NCBI GenBank assembly: GCA_002964805.2
Contig: PUDQ02000083.1
Span: 62,001-126,000 of the forward strand
DNA length: 64,000 nucleotides
Source of the DNA: Trametes villosa
Taxonomy: Eukaryota; Basidiomycota; Agaricomycetes; Polyporales; Polyporaceae
Direction of reading: 5' to 3'
Shown here: positions 44,484 to 54,852 of the stretch, in pieces
Layout: each line of letters begins with the position of its first letter
Position numbering within the stretch: position 1 is the first letter of the stretch
Program-made: the position numbers and the translations under genes
Notes under the pieces: generated by a model
Told to the model about the DNA's origin: nothing
The model's database searches: none
What the model saw: the letters and a program-made list of their open reading frames with translations, nothing else

Positions 44484-45177
44484 GAACCATGGCTCGGATG
44501 TCTGGAGATCAAACTTCGACGCACTCGCGCTGGCCGCCTTCTATCTGCTGGACCTCTTGCTCTCTAGCTCGCGTCTGGTCTTGCTGCGTTCTATGTAGTG
44601 GTGGGGGCTTTCTGTATCCCATGATGTGGGCATATAGGAGCTCAACACCCCCTCTTGGAAGGCTCTTCAAGTTGTCCCGTTCGTCTTGGGCGGCGACCTC
44701 GTCCCCCTCGAGCGACTTGCATCTATCCGTCCCGGACTTCGCGCGGTGTGAGGCTGCGTCGAGCCGTCTTTGAGTACGCTTATTGCCATCTCTTATGGGG
44801 TACACCCCCACGGATGGGCCCCTGCCTACGCTGGTCCATTCGAACGCCCTATCGCCATCTGGGAATCCGCGCCCATCTTGTCTCTTCCCTTCCCTGCCAG
44901 CCTACCTTCGCACCAGGCTCCTCGGCTCTGCATGATTTACCTACACTTCCCGAGCGTTTCTCCAGTTCTGACTCGTCGCACGACGATCCCAGTGCCTTTA
45001 GATAATGAGCGTCGTCTGAGCACACGACTACATACCCCGCGCCGCGTGGGCGCCACTGCCGCCTGGCATTCGTCCCTCTCATCCCGTTGCCCCTCCAGTA
45101 ATTTACTTGGCCTCCGTTCTTCTCACCCACGTAGACCTAGCAACAATGTCTGATACAAGCCGTAGCGCTGCTGATGG
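44484..45177. other. Intergenic region upstream of the GT69 gene
   Basis: A 100-codon minus frame at 44509-44811 could belong to the hypothetical gene downstream of it, but no join could be supported. Confidence 0.35.
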
Positions 45178-47016
45178 ATGAGTGCAAGACATGTTAAGCG
45201 AGACAACATGGTGAGATTAAATGGGTGGCTGTACAACTCGTCCGAAATGTGGAGCTGCGATCTTTGCGCTCTTCTCCTCCTCCCACCACCTCCAGCCATA
45301 CCTCCTCCCACCATCCTCCGCGCTCGCGCGCCGACCAGGACGGCCCCGACGCCCACAACGACCTCGAGGGCAACGACGGCGACGAGGATGCGCTACGACG
45401 CCCACGACGCGCACCGGATCGGCGCCCAGGCGCTCTCACACGGGCTACTTGTCGTTCGCGTGCTCGGCCGCATCCTGCTCTACCTCCTCCGCGTCCCCCT
45501 CCTCGGAGAACTCGTCAGTCTTGTTCTCGTCTGGCAGTACGCATATGGCGCATATCTTCTCCATCTCGGCGATGTCTGGAAGGAGGGCTTCCCGAAGGGG
45601 TGGACGGCATGGATCGCGTTCCTCACCGCGCTGCCCATCTGGGCGGGTTTGCAGCTCGTCTGGCTTCTCCTCTCCGCCGGCTTCAAGCGAAAATGCGCAG
45701 GGCGCGTCAAGGCGTGGACGGCCGCGCGCAAGCACGACGAGGGGTACATGATGCTCGACCCGCGCGGCAGCGAGGAGGACGCGCGCCCGGCCTCGCCAAA
45801 ATACGCCCCGCGCTCGCGCCTGCCGCACGCGAGCACGCTCTGGTACGCCGTCCAGCTCGTCCTCTACGCCTCGATCGTCCTCGCCGGCCTCTACCACTAC
45901 AAGCACTACGAGCACCCGGGCGACGTCCGCCTCCGCCCCGCCCTCAAGCGCGCGCTCGCCGATGCCCACCCCGACCCGGCCGGGTACGCGACCCGCCGCG
46001 AGAAGATCTTCATCGCGGCCGCGTTCCACCAGAACGAGCAGGTGCTCCCGTACTGGACGCGCTCGATGAAGCAGGCGATCACCTACCTCGGCACGGACAA
46101 CGTCTTCGTCTCCGTGGTCGAGAACTACTCGAGCGACCGTTCGCCGGACCTCCTCCGCCAGTTCGCGCGCGAGCTCGACACGATGGGCGTGCGCAACCGC
46201 GTGCTCGTCGCGGACGAGACCGTGAAGCGGCCCCCGCAGCTGGAGTGGAACCCGCGGATCGAGTTCCTCGCCGCGATCCGCAACCAGGCGCTCGAGCCGC
46301 TGCTCGCGGCGCCCGCCGGCGCCTTCGACCGCGTCCTCTTCTCGAACGACATCTTCGTCGAGCCCGAGAGCGTGCTCGAGCTGCTCGCGACGCGCGACGG
46401 CGACTACGACTTTGCGTGCGCGCTCGACTTCGGGCACTTTGGCGCGTACGACATGTGGGTGCTGCGCGACCGCGTCGGGCGGCTCACCGCCGGCATCTGG
46501 CCGTACTTCTTCGACGCGGCGAGCGAGGACGCGGTGCGGCGCGAGGAGCCGGTGCCCGTGTACACGTGCTGGAACGGGCTCGTCGCGTTCCGCGCGGACC
46601 CGCTGCTGCCCGTCGCGCACCGCGCGAACCACACGCTCTCGCGCGCGCCGCTCGCGACGCCGCCGCCCGCGCACCACCCCTGGACGGCGCGGCTGGGGCC
46701 GTCGCCCGCGGAGACGGCGCCGCTCGTATTCCGCGCGTCCGCGCCGGGCGAGTGCTACTCGTCCGAGTCGTTCCTGCTCCCGTACGACTTCCGGCGGGTG
46801 ATGGGGCTGGAGAAGATCTTCGCGAACCCGCGCGTCGTGACGGGGTACGTGTGGAAGTTCTACGCGTGGCACAAGTGGGTGCTCCGCCACCCGCTCGTGA
46901 AGTGGTTCGTGGAGGAGGTGTGGGACGGGGCGTGGATGCAGCACGCGCGCATGGTCGTCGGGGACGCGAAGGCGGTCTGGGTGTGGGAGGGCGTCGAGTG
47001 CCATCCGTGGTGGTAG
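45178..47016 (+). CDS. GT69-type alpha-1,3-mannosyltransferase (CAP59/CMT1 family)
   Basis: A long single-exon frame ends at TAG 47014-47016. The start is uncertain: ATG 45178, 45208 or 45388. The last gives MRYDAHDAHRIGAQALSHGL and 542 residues, and avoids an unlikely Pro/Thr-rich start. Hydrophobic segments lie at LVLVWQYAYGAYLLHL, WIAFLTALPIWAGLQLVWLLL and LWYAVQLVLYASIVLAGLYHY. The catalytic part carries family hallmarks: KIFIAAAFHQNEQVLPYWTRS, VFVSVVENYSSDRSPDLLRQ, RIEFLAAIRNQALEPL, VLFSNDIFVEPESVLELL, DYDFACALDFGHFGAYDMWV and YTCWNGLVAFRADPLL. It is predicted to be a type II Golgi enzyme adding mannose from GDP-mannose to glycolipid or polysaccharide acceptors. In Cryptococcus, relatives are needed for capsule formation; the role here is inferred. 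Third positions are strongly GC. Confidence 0.9.
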   Translation: MSARHVKRDNMVRLNGWLYNSSEMWSCDLCALLLLPPPPAIPPPTILRARAPTRTAPTPTTTSRATTATRMRYDAHDAHRIGAQALSHGLLVVRVLGRILLYLLRVPLLGELVSLVLVWQYAYGAYLLHLGDVWKEGFPKGWTAWIAFLTALPIWAGLQLVWLLLSAGFKRKCAGRVKAWTAARKHDEGYMMLDPRGSEEDARPASPKYAPRSRLPHASTLWYAVQLVLYASIVLAGLYHYKHYEHPGDVRLRPALKRALADAHPDPAGYATRREKIFIAAAFHQNEQVLPYWTRSMKQAITYLGTDNVFVSVVENYSSDRSPDLLRQFARELDTMGVRNRVLVADETVKRPPQLEWNPRIEFLAAIRNQALEPLLAAPAGAFDRVLFSNDIFVEPESVLELLATRDGDYDFACALDFGHFGAYDMWVLRDRVGRLTAGIWPYFFDAASEDAVRREEPVPVYTCWNGLVAFRADPLLPVAHRANHTLSRAPLATPPPAHHPWTARLGPSPAETAPLVFRASAPGECYSSESFLLPYDFRRVMGLEKIFANPRVVTGYVWKFYAWHKWVLRHPLVKWFVEEVWDGAWMQHARMVVGDAKAVWVWEGVECHPWW

Positions 47017-50000
47017 CCAGCTGCTGGGCTTCGGATACTGTACAATTGCATGTGTTGGGTGGTGGGTTGCCGACATCGCTTTTGCTTGTAATATGCCTCC
47101 TCGTGCTATAGGGTGTGGTCTATTGTGCGTACTATACCAAATTATACTAGCTAGTATCCGCCACCTCTGCTGCGCGAACACCGCGCCGAGGCCGCTCGCT
47201 CTCCCACAAGCCGACACCTCGGTTGCTTCGACTGCCCCCCGTTGCAGCCAACATCAAGCAAGACGGCGACACACCTACAGCTCGTCCGACGCCTCGCCTG
47301 CGGCTCCCGCATCTCACCACTCGTCGATCTATCTATCAGCCTTCCCCCTGTCCGCCAGCACTCGTTTTGCCCGGCCTTTGCTCCATAAAGATCGCGCCCA
47401 GGATCCACTCGCAGCGCCTCCTGTGTTCGCCTCTGCTGTGTGCGCGGACGAGCGCGACGCTGTCTCGTCCGAGCCGCCTCGTCTGTGTCTGCAACTCGTC
47501 GCATCGGGTCGGCTACTGCCCTGCTATGCGCGAGCGGCGGGGCGGCCAGGACGCGTCCCAGGCATCCCAGACGCGCGCGCGGCTGACCGAGCAGACAAGC
47601 GTCCGAGCCGAGAAGAGAAAAGCAGCGGCCGCGGACGTACCTGCGCGCGCTGCGGCACCGCGGTGTTTTTTGGCATCGTGCGCCGTCGGGTGCGTATAGA
47701 CGCGTCTTGTACTGCGAGTTCATGCGCACTGCGTGGGCCGCCGGGGGGACGTTCGGGTCCGCCCGCGCGTAACGCGAGTACACTGAGAGGCAGCTTCGCC
47801 GAGAGCGTCCCATGAACAGCCGAGGTGGACCCACAAGCGGCGACGGAAACGGACGCGGAGAAGCCCAGCGGACCGTGACACCGACTGACCTGCGGATCGG
47901 GACAGGCTGAGCGGCTCCGAGCGGGGGGCGCGAGATGCATCGGAGCTCAGTGCTCACCGCCGGACACGCGCCTGCCTTGTTCGCGTCCGCCCTCGTCGGT
48001 GCACGGAAGACGGAAGACGGGCGCGTGGACTCGGGGAGCGTTGGTGTCGACGCCGAGATCGACGCAGGGACCAGGAGCGAACGGGGCGATCTCCGAGTCC
48101 CGACCGACGGGCCCGAGTAGCGTGCCCGCCGACTGAGGGCAAGGGTCCGGGTGTGGGGGCCTGCTTGTACTTGTAGGTGGTCTCTACCGCCTGGTCTGCG
48201 CGAGTCCCGTCCCCACGGCGACGAGTCCCCCAGCTTGAGCTCGAAAGCTTGCACCCGGAGCAGCGGAGGGCGTTGCGATCGCGGCCGCAGGTGCGCGCCG
48301 CACTACGCTCTACGAGGCGCGCGGTGGCAGCCTCGCTGGCAGGGAGACGCAGGGGAGGGAGCAGGGAGCAGGGAGCAGGCGTCCCGCGCGCCCCCAGACG
48401 GGTGGGGCTGCAGCTCGGCGGGCCCACGGAGACGCGGGGCTCGGGGACGTGCGCGAGTGGAGAGTGTGCGCCCGCACCATGCCGCAGGGCGCGGAGGGGT
48501 CGATGGCGCGGTATTCCGCCGCTCCGCCGTCCGGAGTCTGCCAGTGGATGCGGGAGATCGGCGGGGTGCGTCCTCTGCGGGGCGCATCTCGATCTCGGCC
48601 CCCACGATCCAGGACCGGGCGGACGGGCGGAGTGTGTTATGGTAGTGCTAGTGCGGCTGGGGTGTCTGGTCAGGGAGTGGGGACGGCATGGCGGGGTGGG
48701 GCGGGGCGGTTGGGGTGGACGGTGGATAGTGACGGCGTGCTGCACAGTGCACAGTACACAGTGCAGCGGGCCGCCTGGCAGTCGACGGGAGAGTCGAGCC
48801 GTCGAGCCGTCGAGTGCGCGTGCCCCGCGAGGACGAGCGCGAGCGCGAGGAAGGTGCCCGAGAGGAGTCGGGCCGGGGAGCGGGACGGCGCACGGTCGGG
48901 GGACGGGGAACGGCGTCCTACGGCGCGCGGTGGAGGAGCGGCTGCCTCCGCATGGCCCGCCAGCGAGGGTCCCCGCTGCGCCGAGCCTGAGCCCGGCCGC
49001 CCCCCTCCCGGTGCGGGGCGCGCGTCGGACGTCGGGCGGCGGGCGGCGGGCGGCGGGCAGTGGGCAGTGGGCGATGGGCGATGGGGTTTGGACTGGGCTG
49101 GGCGCTGCGCCGCGCCGGACGTTCGTACTGAAGATGGGAGAGACGGCGACGGCGTCGAGGGCGAGGGCGTACTCCGCCCGGCGGCGCGCGTGCAGACTCG
49201 GACGGCCGGTGCGCGCTCTTGTGCGAGGGCGTCGAGCGGCGGGGTGGCGCTGGGGGACGGCACGGAGCGACGTGGGGTGGGATGGGATGTTCGCTGGGGG
49301 TCTGTGAGGGAGAGGGAGGTGGGGCGGGTGCGGGAGGGCGTGCGCTCCTCGGAGTCGGGGGTGCACAGGGGTCAGCGGCCGTGCTCGTGTACGGTGTTAG
49401 TGGAGTCGCGCATGGGAGCGAGGGGGTCGGGGTCAACCGTCACCGGTCACCGGTCAGCGTTGCAGGACGGGGCGAGCTGGGAGCTGGGTGAAGGCGGCGC
49501 GCGGGTAGGTTGTCGGTGCGGGTGCGTCGCTGGGGATGATCGATGAGCGGGATGGGACCCGGTTAGGGGAAGCGTCGGGTGGTGAGCGTGGTGCTGGAGT
49601 GGGCACGCGGGTGTTTGCGTGGGTGGGGTGTCGGCTGTGTGTAGACCGTGGTGCAGACGGTTTTGGTGGTGGGAGACGGGAGGCGGGTGAGTAGTGGGAT
49701 GACCACGGGGTTTGCGAGCGGGGTTTGGGGAAGGGGAGAGAGGGACGGCGGTGGGCCAGAGCCTGTCGCCGGCGCAGGGTGTGTAGGCGCAGATCAGAGG
49801 AAGAGGGGGGCGTTGTAGTCGCGAGCGAGCGAAGCATAGGTCAAGAGCGCGTTGGAGAGACACCCAGGAAGGCGACAGGCGAGCAGAGACTGAAGGCGGT
49901 CGGGCCAAGGGAGCGTCGTAGAGGAGAGATGCGCCTGCAGAGGGCGAGGTACTAATGGTTCCCTGCTGAACGGTGAGCAATCGATTGCATCTATATATGC

Positions 50001-50261
50001 GCGCGCGAGAAGAGGTGAGTTGCTCTGTTTCTGCTTGTACACAAAGGGACCTAGCTTGATATCCGGCGTTTGGTACGGCGCAGTGCGAAAAGAACCGTGC
50101 GGCCCGAGCTAGTGGTCGAGTGAGGAGGGCGAGCGGCGGCAGGTCGATGTGGGCGCAGTGTGAGGGGGCGTACGCCTGCTTCAAACGAGGGCGCATCGAG
50201 CTGAGCGGATGGATCGAGGCAGAGATCGTGCAGGTACGGCGCGCTATGATCGCAGGAGTGC
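47017..50261. other. GC-rich gene-poor region upstream of the left HSP60 copy
   Basis: Many long open frames exist on both strands, but all are rich in R, P, A and S and lack motifs, as expected from GC-rich non-coding DNA. Low-complexity tracts include GGGAGCA repeats near 48359-48380 and GTCGAGCC repeats near 48793-48814, besides the heptamer array listed separately. Confidence 0.5.
49034..49086 (+). repeat. Heptamer minisatellite, G-quadruplex-prone
   Basis: Seven consecutive 7-mers, each starting GGG: three GGGCGGC, two GGGCAGT, two GGGCGAT, then GGGG. Eight G-runs at exact 7-base spacing make a strong plus-strand quadruplex candidate. Confidence 0.85.
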
Positions 50262-50708
50262 ATCCGAGACGCATACAGCCCAGCGCAACCGCGGCCCAAG
50301 AGCGCGGCGAGGGCAGAGGAGGCGCCAGTATGCGCGAGACAGCCCCGAGCAGGATCGTCGGCGGCAGCGGCGGGCGGCTGGGAGCAGAGGGACAGAGCAG
50401 GAACCGCACGCTGCTCTCGCGGGGAGCCAGGCCAACGCTGCACAGACCGCTCGCTTGAGTGCGGGCGAGGATGGCGCACGGCGGACGGCAGAGAGCCCGG
50501 CGGAGGCTGCAGCCCAGCAGCGCGCAGGGGCCGCCCACACAGGGCAATGACGTCGCGTCCCCTCCCGCGTCACACCCACCCTCCCTCGCCGTCTGCAGTC
50601 GAGCGAGGAGGGTGTGCAGCGCGGACTCCAAGGAGGAAAGCAGGGCGGGGTGTCGGGGCACGTCGGCCCGGGACGCGTCGGGGCACGCGTGACAGTGTGA
50701 CTGCGTGA

Positions 50709-50721
50709 TTCTAGACTGTTC
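50709..50721 (+). promoter_or_regulatory. Heat-shock-element-like site, left HSP60 copy
   Basis: The sequence TTCTAGACTGTTC has TTC, GA(C) and TTC triplets at 5-base phase, as in a heat shock factor site, about 140 bases before the ATG. An AT-rich CTTTAAAG lies some 20 bases downstream. The site is identical in the right copy. Confidence 0.5.
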
Positions 50722-50857
50722 TCCGGCGTGGGCGGCTTTAAAGCTTCGTGTCCCGAAAAATCTGGCGGCCGTGTCACTCCCCTCCCTCCCCTCGCTGTCG
50801 TCGTCACCGCTCCCTCTCTCGCCGCCGTCGCTTTACGCTTCTCTGCCACTAATAGCC

Positions 50858-53207
50858 ATGCACCACCTCTCTGCCTCATCGTCTGCTGTCCGCCGCCAGG
50901 CTGCCAAGGCCGCGAAGCCCGTGCTTGCCCGCGGCGCGCACAAGGAGATCAAGTTCTCCAACGAGGGCAGGGCCGCCATCCTCCAGGGCGTCGACGTCCT
51001 CGCAAACGCCGTCTCTGTTACGCTTGGCCCCAAGGGTGAGTGCAGCCGCTGCGAAACGGTCATGCCAGCGCGTCGTTACTCACGCCCGTCCGTCCAGGTC
51101 GCAACGTCATCATCGAGCAGCCGTTCGGTGGTCCCAAGATTACCAAGGGTATGTATCACTTTCTGTTGTACTTTTGCGTCGTTACGTCCCCACTCGCCTT
51201 GCGCGATCCGAACGAGACTACGCGGACGGCATGGGGTTGCGCGTGGCCGAAGGCGACCAGCTTGGAGCGTGCGCATGAACGCGACCTAGACCCGCACGTA
51301 CATAGTGAAGCACGGGAGGACCTAGGGTGATACGCCTATGCCCCACGTTCACGAGGAGCCGCAGATTCGCCGTCTGGCCTTGGCCCAACGTTGCCATTTG
51401 AGCGCCGTGTTAGCGATGTCCGGAGGGTACGTGAACTGGCGAAGGCATCCTCGGCTGCGGGACCCGCTTGCGTCCTGTCCGGGCCAAGCTGCGTCTCCAG
51501 TTGAAGGGCCCGACGTTGAGTCTGAACGTCGGACGAAGGATGCTGGTGTTCAATCCACGTCCTCGTGGATGGCGCGGAAGCGGACCATGTGCGCGTGCAT
51601 GAGCTCCGGCGCGGTGTCGGATGAGCTTGATGTCAGCACGGGCACGAGCGGGACCGACGTCTGCGTCGTGCACTCTCCAGGGCAGCAGTGTACGCGACCG
51701 ACGTCGTCCGCACCCGCTTCGCCATTTGCGGTTGGACTTTCCCACTCGTCGTCCCATGCTGGGTGCGGCATGGCGTCGCGGGTGGTCTTCGACGCGCCTT
51801 CAGCGTGCGCGTGGGTGCAGCGCGGGCTCGTTTGTACGCCAAGGCAGAGGTGGACCCTGGACAAGACGCCCAGTTTATTCGTCCCCGAGCAGACCAATTC
51901 GGTCGTTGCACCCCGTCCGTTCCTAATCCCTCGCCTTCGGTCCTGGTCTCCGCCACGTTCACGGCATCCTGAGGATGCCTGGTGTGCACGTGCAAGTGTC
52001 GTAACGCGGCGCACGGGCAAGCGTGAGCAAGCGCGATGTGGGTGGTCACGAGGGTCGGCGACGGGGACGGCATACACTCGCACTGCGGGGACGAGGATCA
52101 CGGTGCGGGCGACGGACGTCGCTGGCGTATGCGTATACGTACACGCTAGACTCGCCTCGTCATAAGCGGTTAGAACAGCTTGTGTCGGGCCCGTTCTGCT
52201 CCTCTTCTATCATACCCTTCACGCAACCGTCCTAACCCGCTCTCCCGCAGATGGTGTCACCGTCGCAAAGTCAATCACACTGAAGGACAAGTTCGAGAAC
52301 CTCGGTGCTCGGTACGTCCCCAGCGGTGTGTCCTCGCGGCGGTTACTGACGCCCGGGCAGCCTCGTCCAGGACGTCGCGCAAAAGACGAACGAGATCGCG
52401 GGCGACGGGACGACCACGGCGACGGTCCTCGCGCGCGCGATCTACTCCGAGGGCGTCAAGAACGTCGCGGCGGGCTGCAACCCGATGGACCTGCGGCGGG
52501 GCTCGCAGGCGGCGGTCGACCGCGTCGTCGCGTTCCTGTCGACGCAGGCGAAGACGATCACGACGACGGCGGAGATCGCGCAGGTCGCGACGATCTCGGC
52601 GAACGGGGACGCGCACGTCGGGAACCTGATCGCGCAGGCGATGGAGAAGGTGGGCAAGGAGGGCGTGATCACCGTCAAGGAGGGGCGGACGATCGAGGAC
52701 GAGATCGAGATCACGGAGGGGATGCGGTTCGACCGCGGCTTCCTCTCGCCGTACTTTGTGACGGACGTGAAGAACCAGCGGGTGGAGTTTGAGAAGCCGC
52801 TCATCCTGCTGTCGGAGAAGAAGATCTCGGCGCTGCAGGACATCCTGCCGACGCTCGAGATCGCGGCGCAGGCACGGCGCCCGCTCGTCATTATTGCGGA
52901 GGACATCGACGGGGAGGCGCTCGCGGCGTGCATCGTCAACAAGCTGCGCGGGCAGCTGCAGGTCGCGGCGGTCAAGGCGCCCGGGTTCGGCGACAACCGC
53001 AAGAGCATCCTCGGCGACCTCGCGATCCTCACCGGCGGCACCGTCTTGACGGGCGAGGCGGACGCGGAGGCGAGGAGCGGGCGGGGCCGCGGGGGCGGGG
53101 CTCGAGGTTGGGGAATGAAAGCGATAGTCTGTGCGGGTAGTCGGTGGGGTGTTGGAGTCGTCTCCCGTGTACATAGTCTCGCAATATATTTGTTCGCGAC
53201 TCCATAG
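50858..53207 (+). pseudogene. HSP60: Mitochondrial HSP60 chaperonin, left copy, 3' truncated
   Basis: Exon 1 (50858-51035) encodes [20 protein letters not shown]..., a mitochondrial presequence, then [20 protein letters not shown] and VSVTLGPKG. Exon 2 (51098-51148) gives [15 protein letters not shown], exon 3 (52250-52311) [20 protein letters not shown], and exon 4 starts at 52361 with [25 protein letters not shown] (the ATP-binding signature). It continues through [35 protein letters not shown] and [25 protein letters not shown]. After about 53050 the expected apical and equatorial C-terminal sequence is missing, and the frame runs into unrelated Gly/Arg-rich sequence to TAG 53205-53207. 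About 40 percent of the chaperonin is lost, so it cannot form the normal ring subunit. No rescue exons were found downstream to 61 kb. Confidence 0.85.
51149..52249 (+). other. Unusually long HSP60 intron, left copy (1,101 nt)
   Basis: Donor GTATGT, acceptor CTCCCGCAG. Blocks such as GGCTCGTTTGTACG...GGACCCTGGACAAGACGC recur, changed, in the right-copy intron. No nested gene was recognised. Confidence 0.7.
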
Positions 53208-53290
53208 GACTCGAACTTTGACCTGGGGGTACAAACCCACTGCGGCGGCGCGATCTCGGGGCCCATATACTAACCACTATGTGCGCAGCG
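53200..53290 (-). pseudogene. tRNA-like relic (box A and box B only)
   Basis: On the minus strand, ATAGTGGTTAGTAT matches the D-arm/box A of eukaryotic tRNA-Asp, and about 55 bases later GTTCGAGTCC matches a box B. The T-stem and acceptor stem do not pair, so a functional tRNA is unlikely. It could be a decayed tRNA or tRNA-derived short repeat, placed just after the truncated HSP60 frame. Confidence 0.4.
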
Positions 53291-53317
53291 CGTACGACGG
53301 TCGACCTGGCACCGCAA

Positions 53318-53504
53318 CGACACAGCGCGAGTTCGCAGCCGGGAGACACATTAGCAGCACGGCGACACTTGGGGAGAAAGAACAAGTTGCCGCGGAGCCC
53401 TGTAAACGTAGGTCCGTAATATGTATAAATGTCTCACCCCATTTCGCGCGCAAACTGGGCGTTTGGCCACCAGGGGGACGCAGCGCGAGTTCGCGGTCGG
53501 GAAA
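53318..53504 (+). repeat. Two-copy 30-base direct repeat
   Basis: GCGCGAGTTCGCAGCCGGGA near 53326 and GCGCGAGTTCGCGGTCGGGA near 53482 differ at two positions and share part of their left flanks. No gene is seen from 53208 to 53722. Confidence 0.6.
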
Positions 53505-53722
53505 TATACCGGCGCTTAAGGGCAGGGCGTTCAGTATGCTTGCCGCAAAAGGCAGGTCGCCCGCGCTTGTCTCCCCTCGACCACCGCCATCGCAAGCCGG
53601 CGCGTCGCTACTTCGGACTCTCGGGCGTATCAGCAGAACTAGATAGCGGACGTCGGTCCATACACAAGCGCATTTGGCCGCCTGAACAGTGCAAGAACTT
53701 GTCAAGAACGCCTCCGCCGGCC

Positions 53723-54667
53723 TCAAAACCGGTCGATCTCGGACATCGCCTCTCCGTCCCACGGCCCGGACGCGGACTCGATCTCGTCGAGCTCAGACTG
53801 AGCGTCGCTGCTCATCCCGGCTGCCTGAGACGACCCTACCGGCCTCAGCTCCCCAAGCCGCTCCTTCACCAGCCAGTACGCATCCCCCGGCTCCCCAGCG
53901 CCGCCTTCGAGCACCCCCGGCTCGCTCTTGATGCCGTCCCGCCGACGCTTCCGCGGCCGCTCGGGCTCTCTCCCGCCGTCGTGCAGCGTCCCCATGTCCG
54001 ACCGCTGCTCGTGCGCCCGGCCCCGCAGGTCGATGGACGGCTGCGTCGACGTGGCGAGCATGCCGATCACGTCGAGCGTGCCGGGATGGTGCACGGCCGC
54101 CTCGACGATCGTGCCGTGCCCCCGCCTCACCTTCCGCGCCCCGCCCCCGCCCCCGCCCGCCTGCGCCGTCCGCTCCTCCTCCGCTTCCAACGTCTCCCCG
54201 ACCAGGCCCGGGTTCGGGTGCACGCTCAGCGGGTCCCGCTCCGCGTTCGCGACGTCCTCGTCCGTCGCGCGCTCGAAGCACAGGATGTGCTTGCGCCACG
54301 CGACGGACAGCGTCGTGATCGTCTTGACGCCGCCGAGGAGCTCGCCAAAGTTCGTGAACGGGATGTCGGCCGGCCAGCCGACGACCTTCAGCCGGTGCTT
54401 GCGCACGATCTCGGCGTGCCCGGTCACGGTGTAGCTCATGCGCGCGCCCTTGTCGTTGGCGCGCCGCTCTGCGCACACGATCCAGTGAGTGCGCCACTAC
54501 AGGAGAGACGGTTCGAGGTGCTCACTGAGGTCGTCCTCGACGTCGCCACGCAGCTCGGTCTGCATCGACTCGCGCTCCTTGCCGCCCTCGCTCTGCTTCT
54601 GCGTCTTCGACGCGGCGACAATGTCCTGGGCCGTGACGGGTACGAACTCGATGCGACCGGCAGGCAT
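53723..54667 (-). CDS. Unrecognised basidiomycete-type hypothetical protein
   Basis: Two exons. The start at 54667 gives MPAGRIEFVPVTAQDIVAAS, then KTQKQSEGGKERESMQTELR and DDL. A 51-nt intron (donor GTGAGC at 54525, acceptor GTGCGCAG) leads in phase to KRRANDKGARMSYTVTGHAE, IVRKHRLKVVGWPADIPFTN, VKTITTLSVAWRKHILCF and a long polar tail with Gly, Arg and acidic runs and a KRRRDG basic cluster, ending EAMSEIDRF at 53723-53725. A shorter 29-nt splice would give a different, biased frame and is less likely. The length is about 297 residues. The motif VVGWPxDIPFTN feels familiar from other mushroom genomes, but I cannot name a family or role. Confidence 0.6.
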
Positions 54668-54689
54668 AGTGTAGGGAGCGTCTCGGAGA

Positions 54690-54852
54690 GTAGGTGGGGA
54701 TGGCTGTGGGCGTGCAGTGGAGGTGGCTGAGTGTGCGAGGAAGCGGCGGGGAAGGCGGGGAAGGCGAGAACGGCAGGGGCGGTAGGATGAGGGGGTGGGG
54801 ATGGGGATGGCTGCGGGCGTGCAGCGGAGGTGGCTGGGTGTGCGAGTGTACG
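54690..54852 (+). repeat. Tandem duplication upstream of the 53.7-kb gene
   Basis: Two units of about 50 bases, starting near 54690 and 54794, share GTGGGGATGGCTG, GGGCGTGCAG and GGAGGTGGCTG. They lie directly upstream of the minus-strand gene, in its likely promoter. Confidence 0.65.

Larger units (their letters stand above)
50262..53070 (+). repeat. Left copy of the HSP60 duplication
   Basis: Clear similarity to 61031 onward begins near ATCCG/GCATACAGCCC and fades gradually upstream. It includes the promoter, 5' leader, exons and introns. On this side it stops inside exon 4, just after the codons for GGTV. Confidence 0.85.

Noticed and set aside
45225..47217. Very long open frames overlapping the GT69 gene (628 codons plus, 590 codons minus)
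   Set aside because: They are Arg/Pro/Ala-rich shadows of a GC3-rich gene whose correct frame has clear family motifs.
47151..49366. Long minus-strand frames of 367 and 470 codons
   Set aside because: Compositionally biased, no motif, no splice pattern; expected by chance in GC-rich DNA.
49447..50661. 404-codon minus-strand frame upstream of HSP60
   Set aside because: It runs through the duplicated promoter region and is broken differently in the right copy, so it is not conserved as coding.
53793..54497. A 29-nt intron joining the two exons of the 53.7-kb gene
   Set aside because: Too short for splicing, and it leads into a biased frame; the 51-nt alternative fits better.
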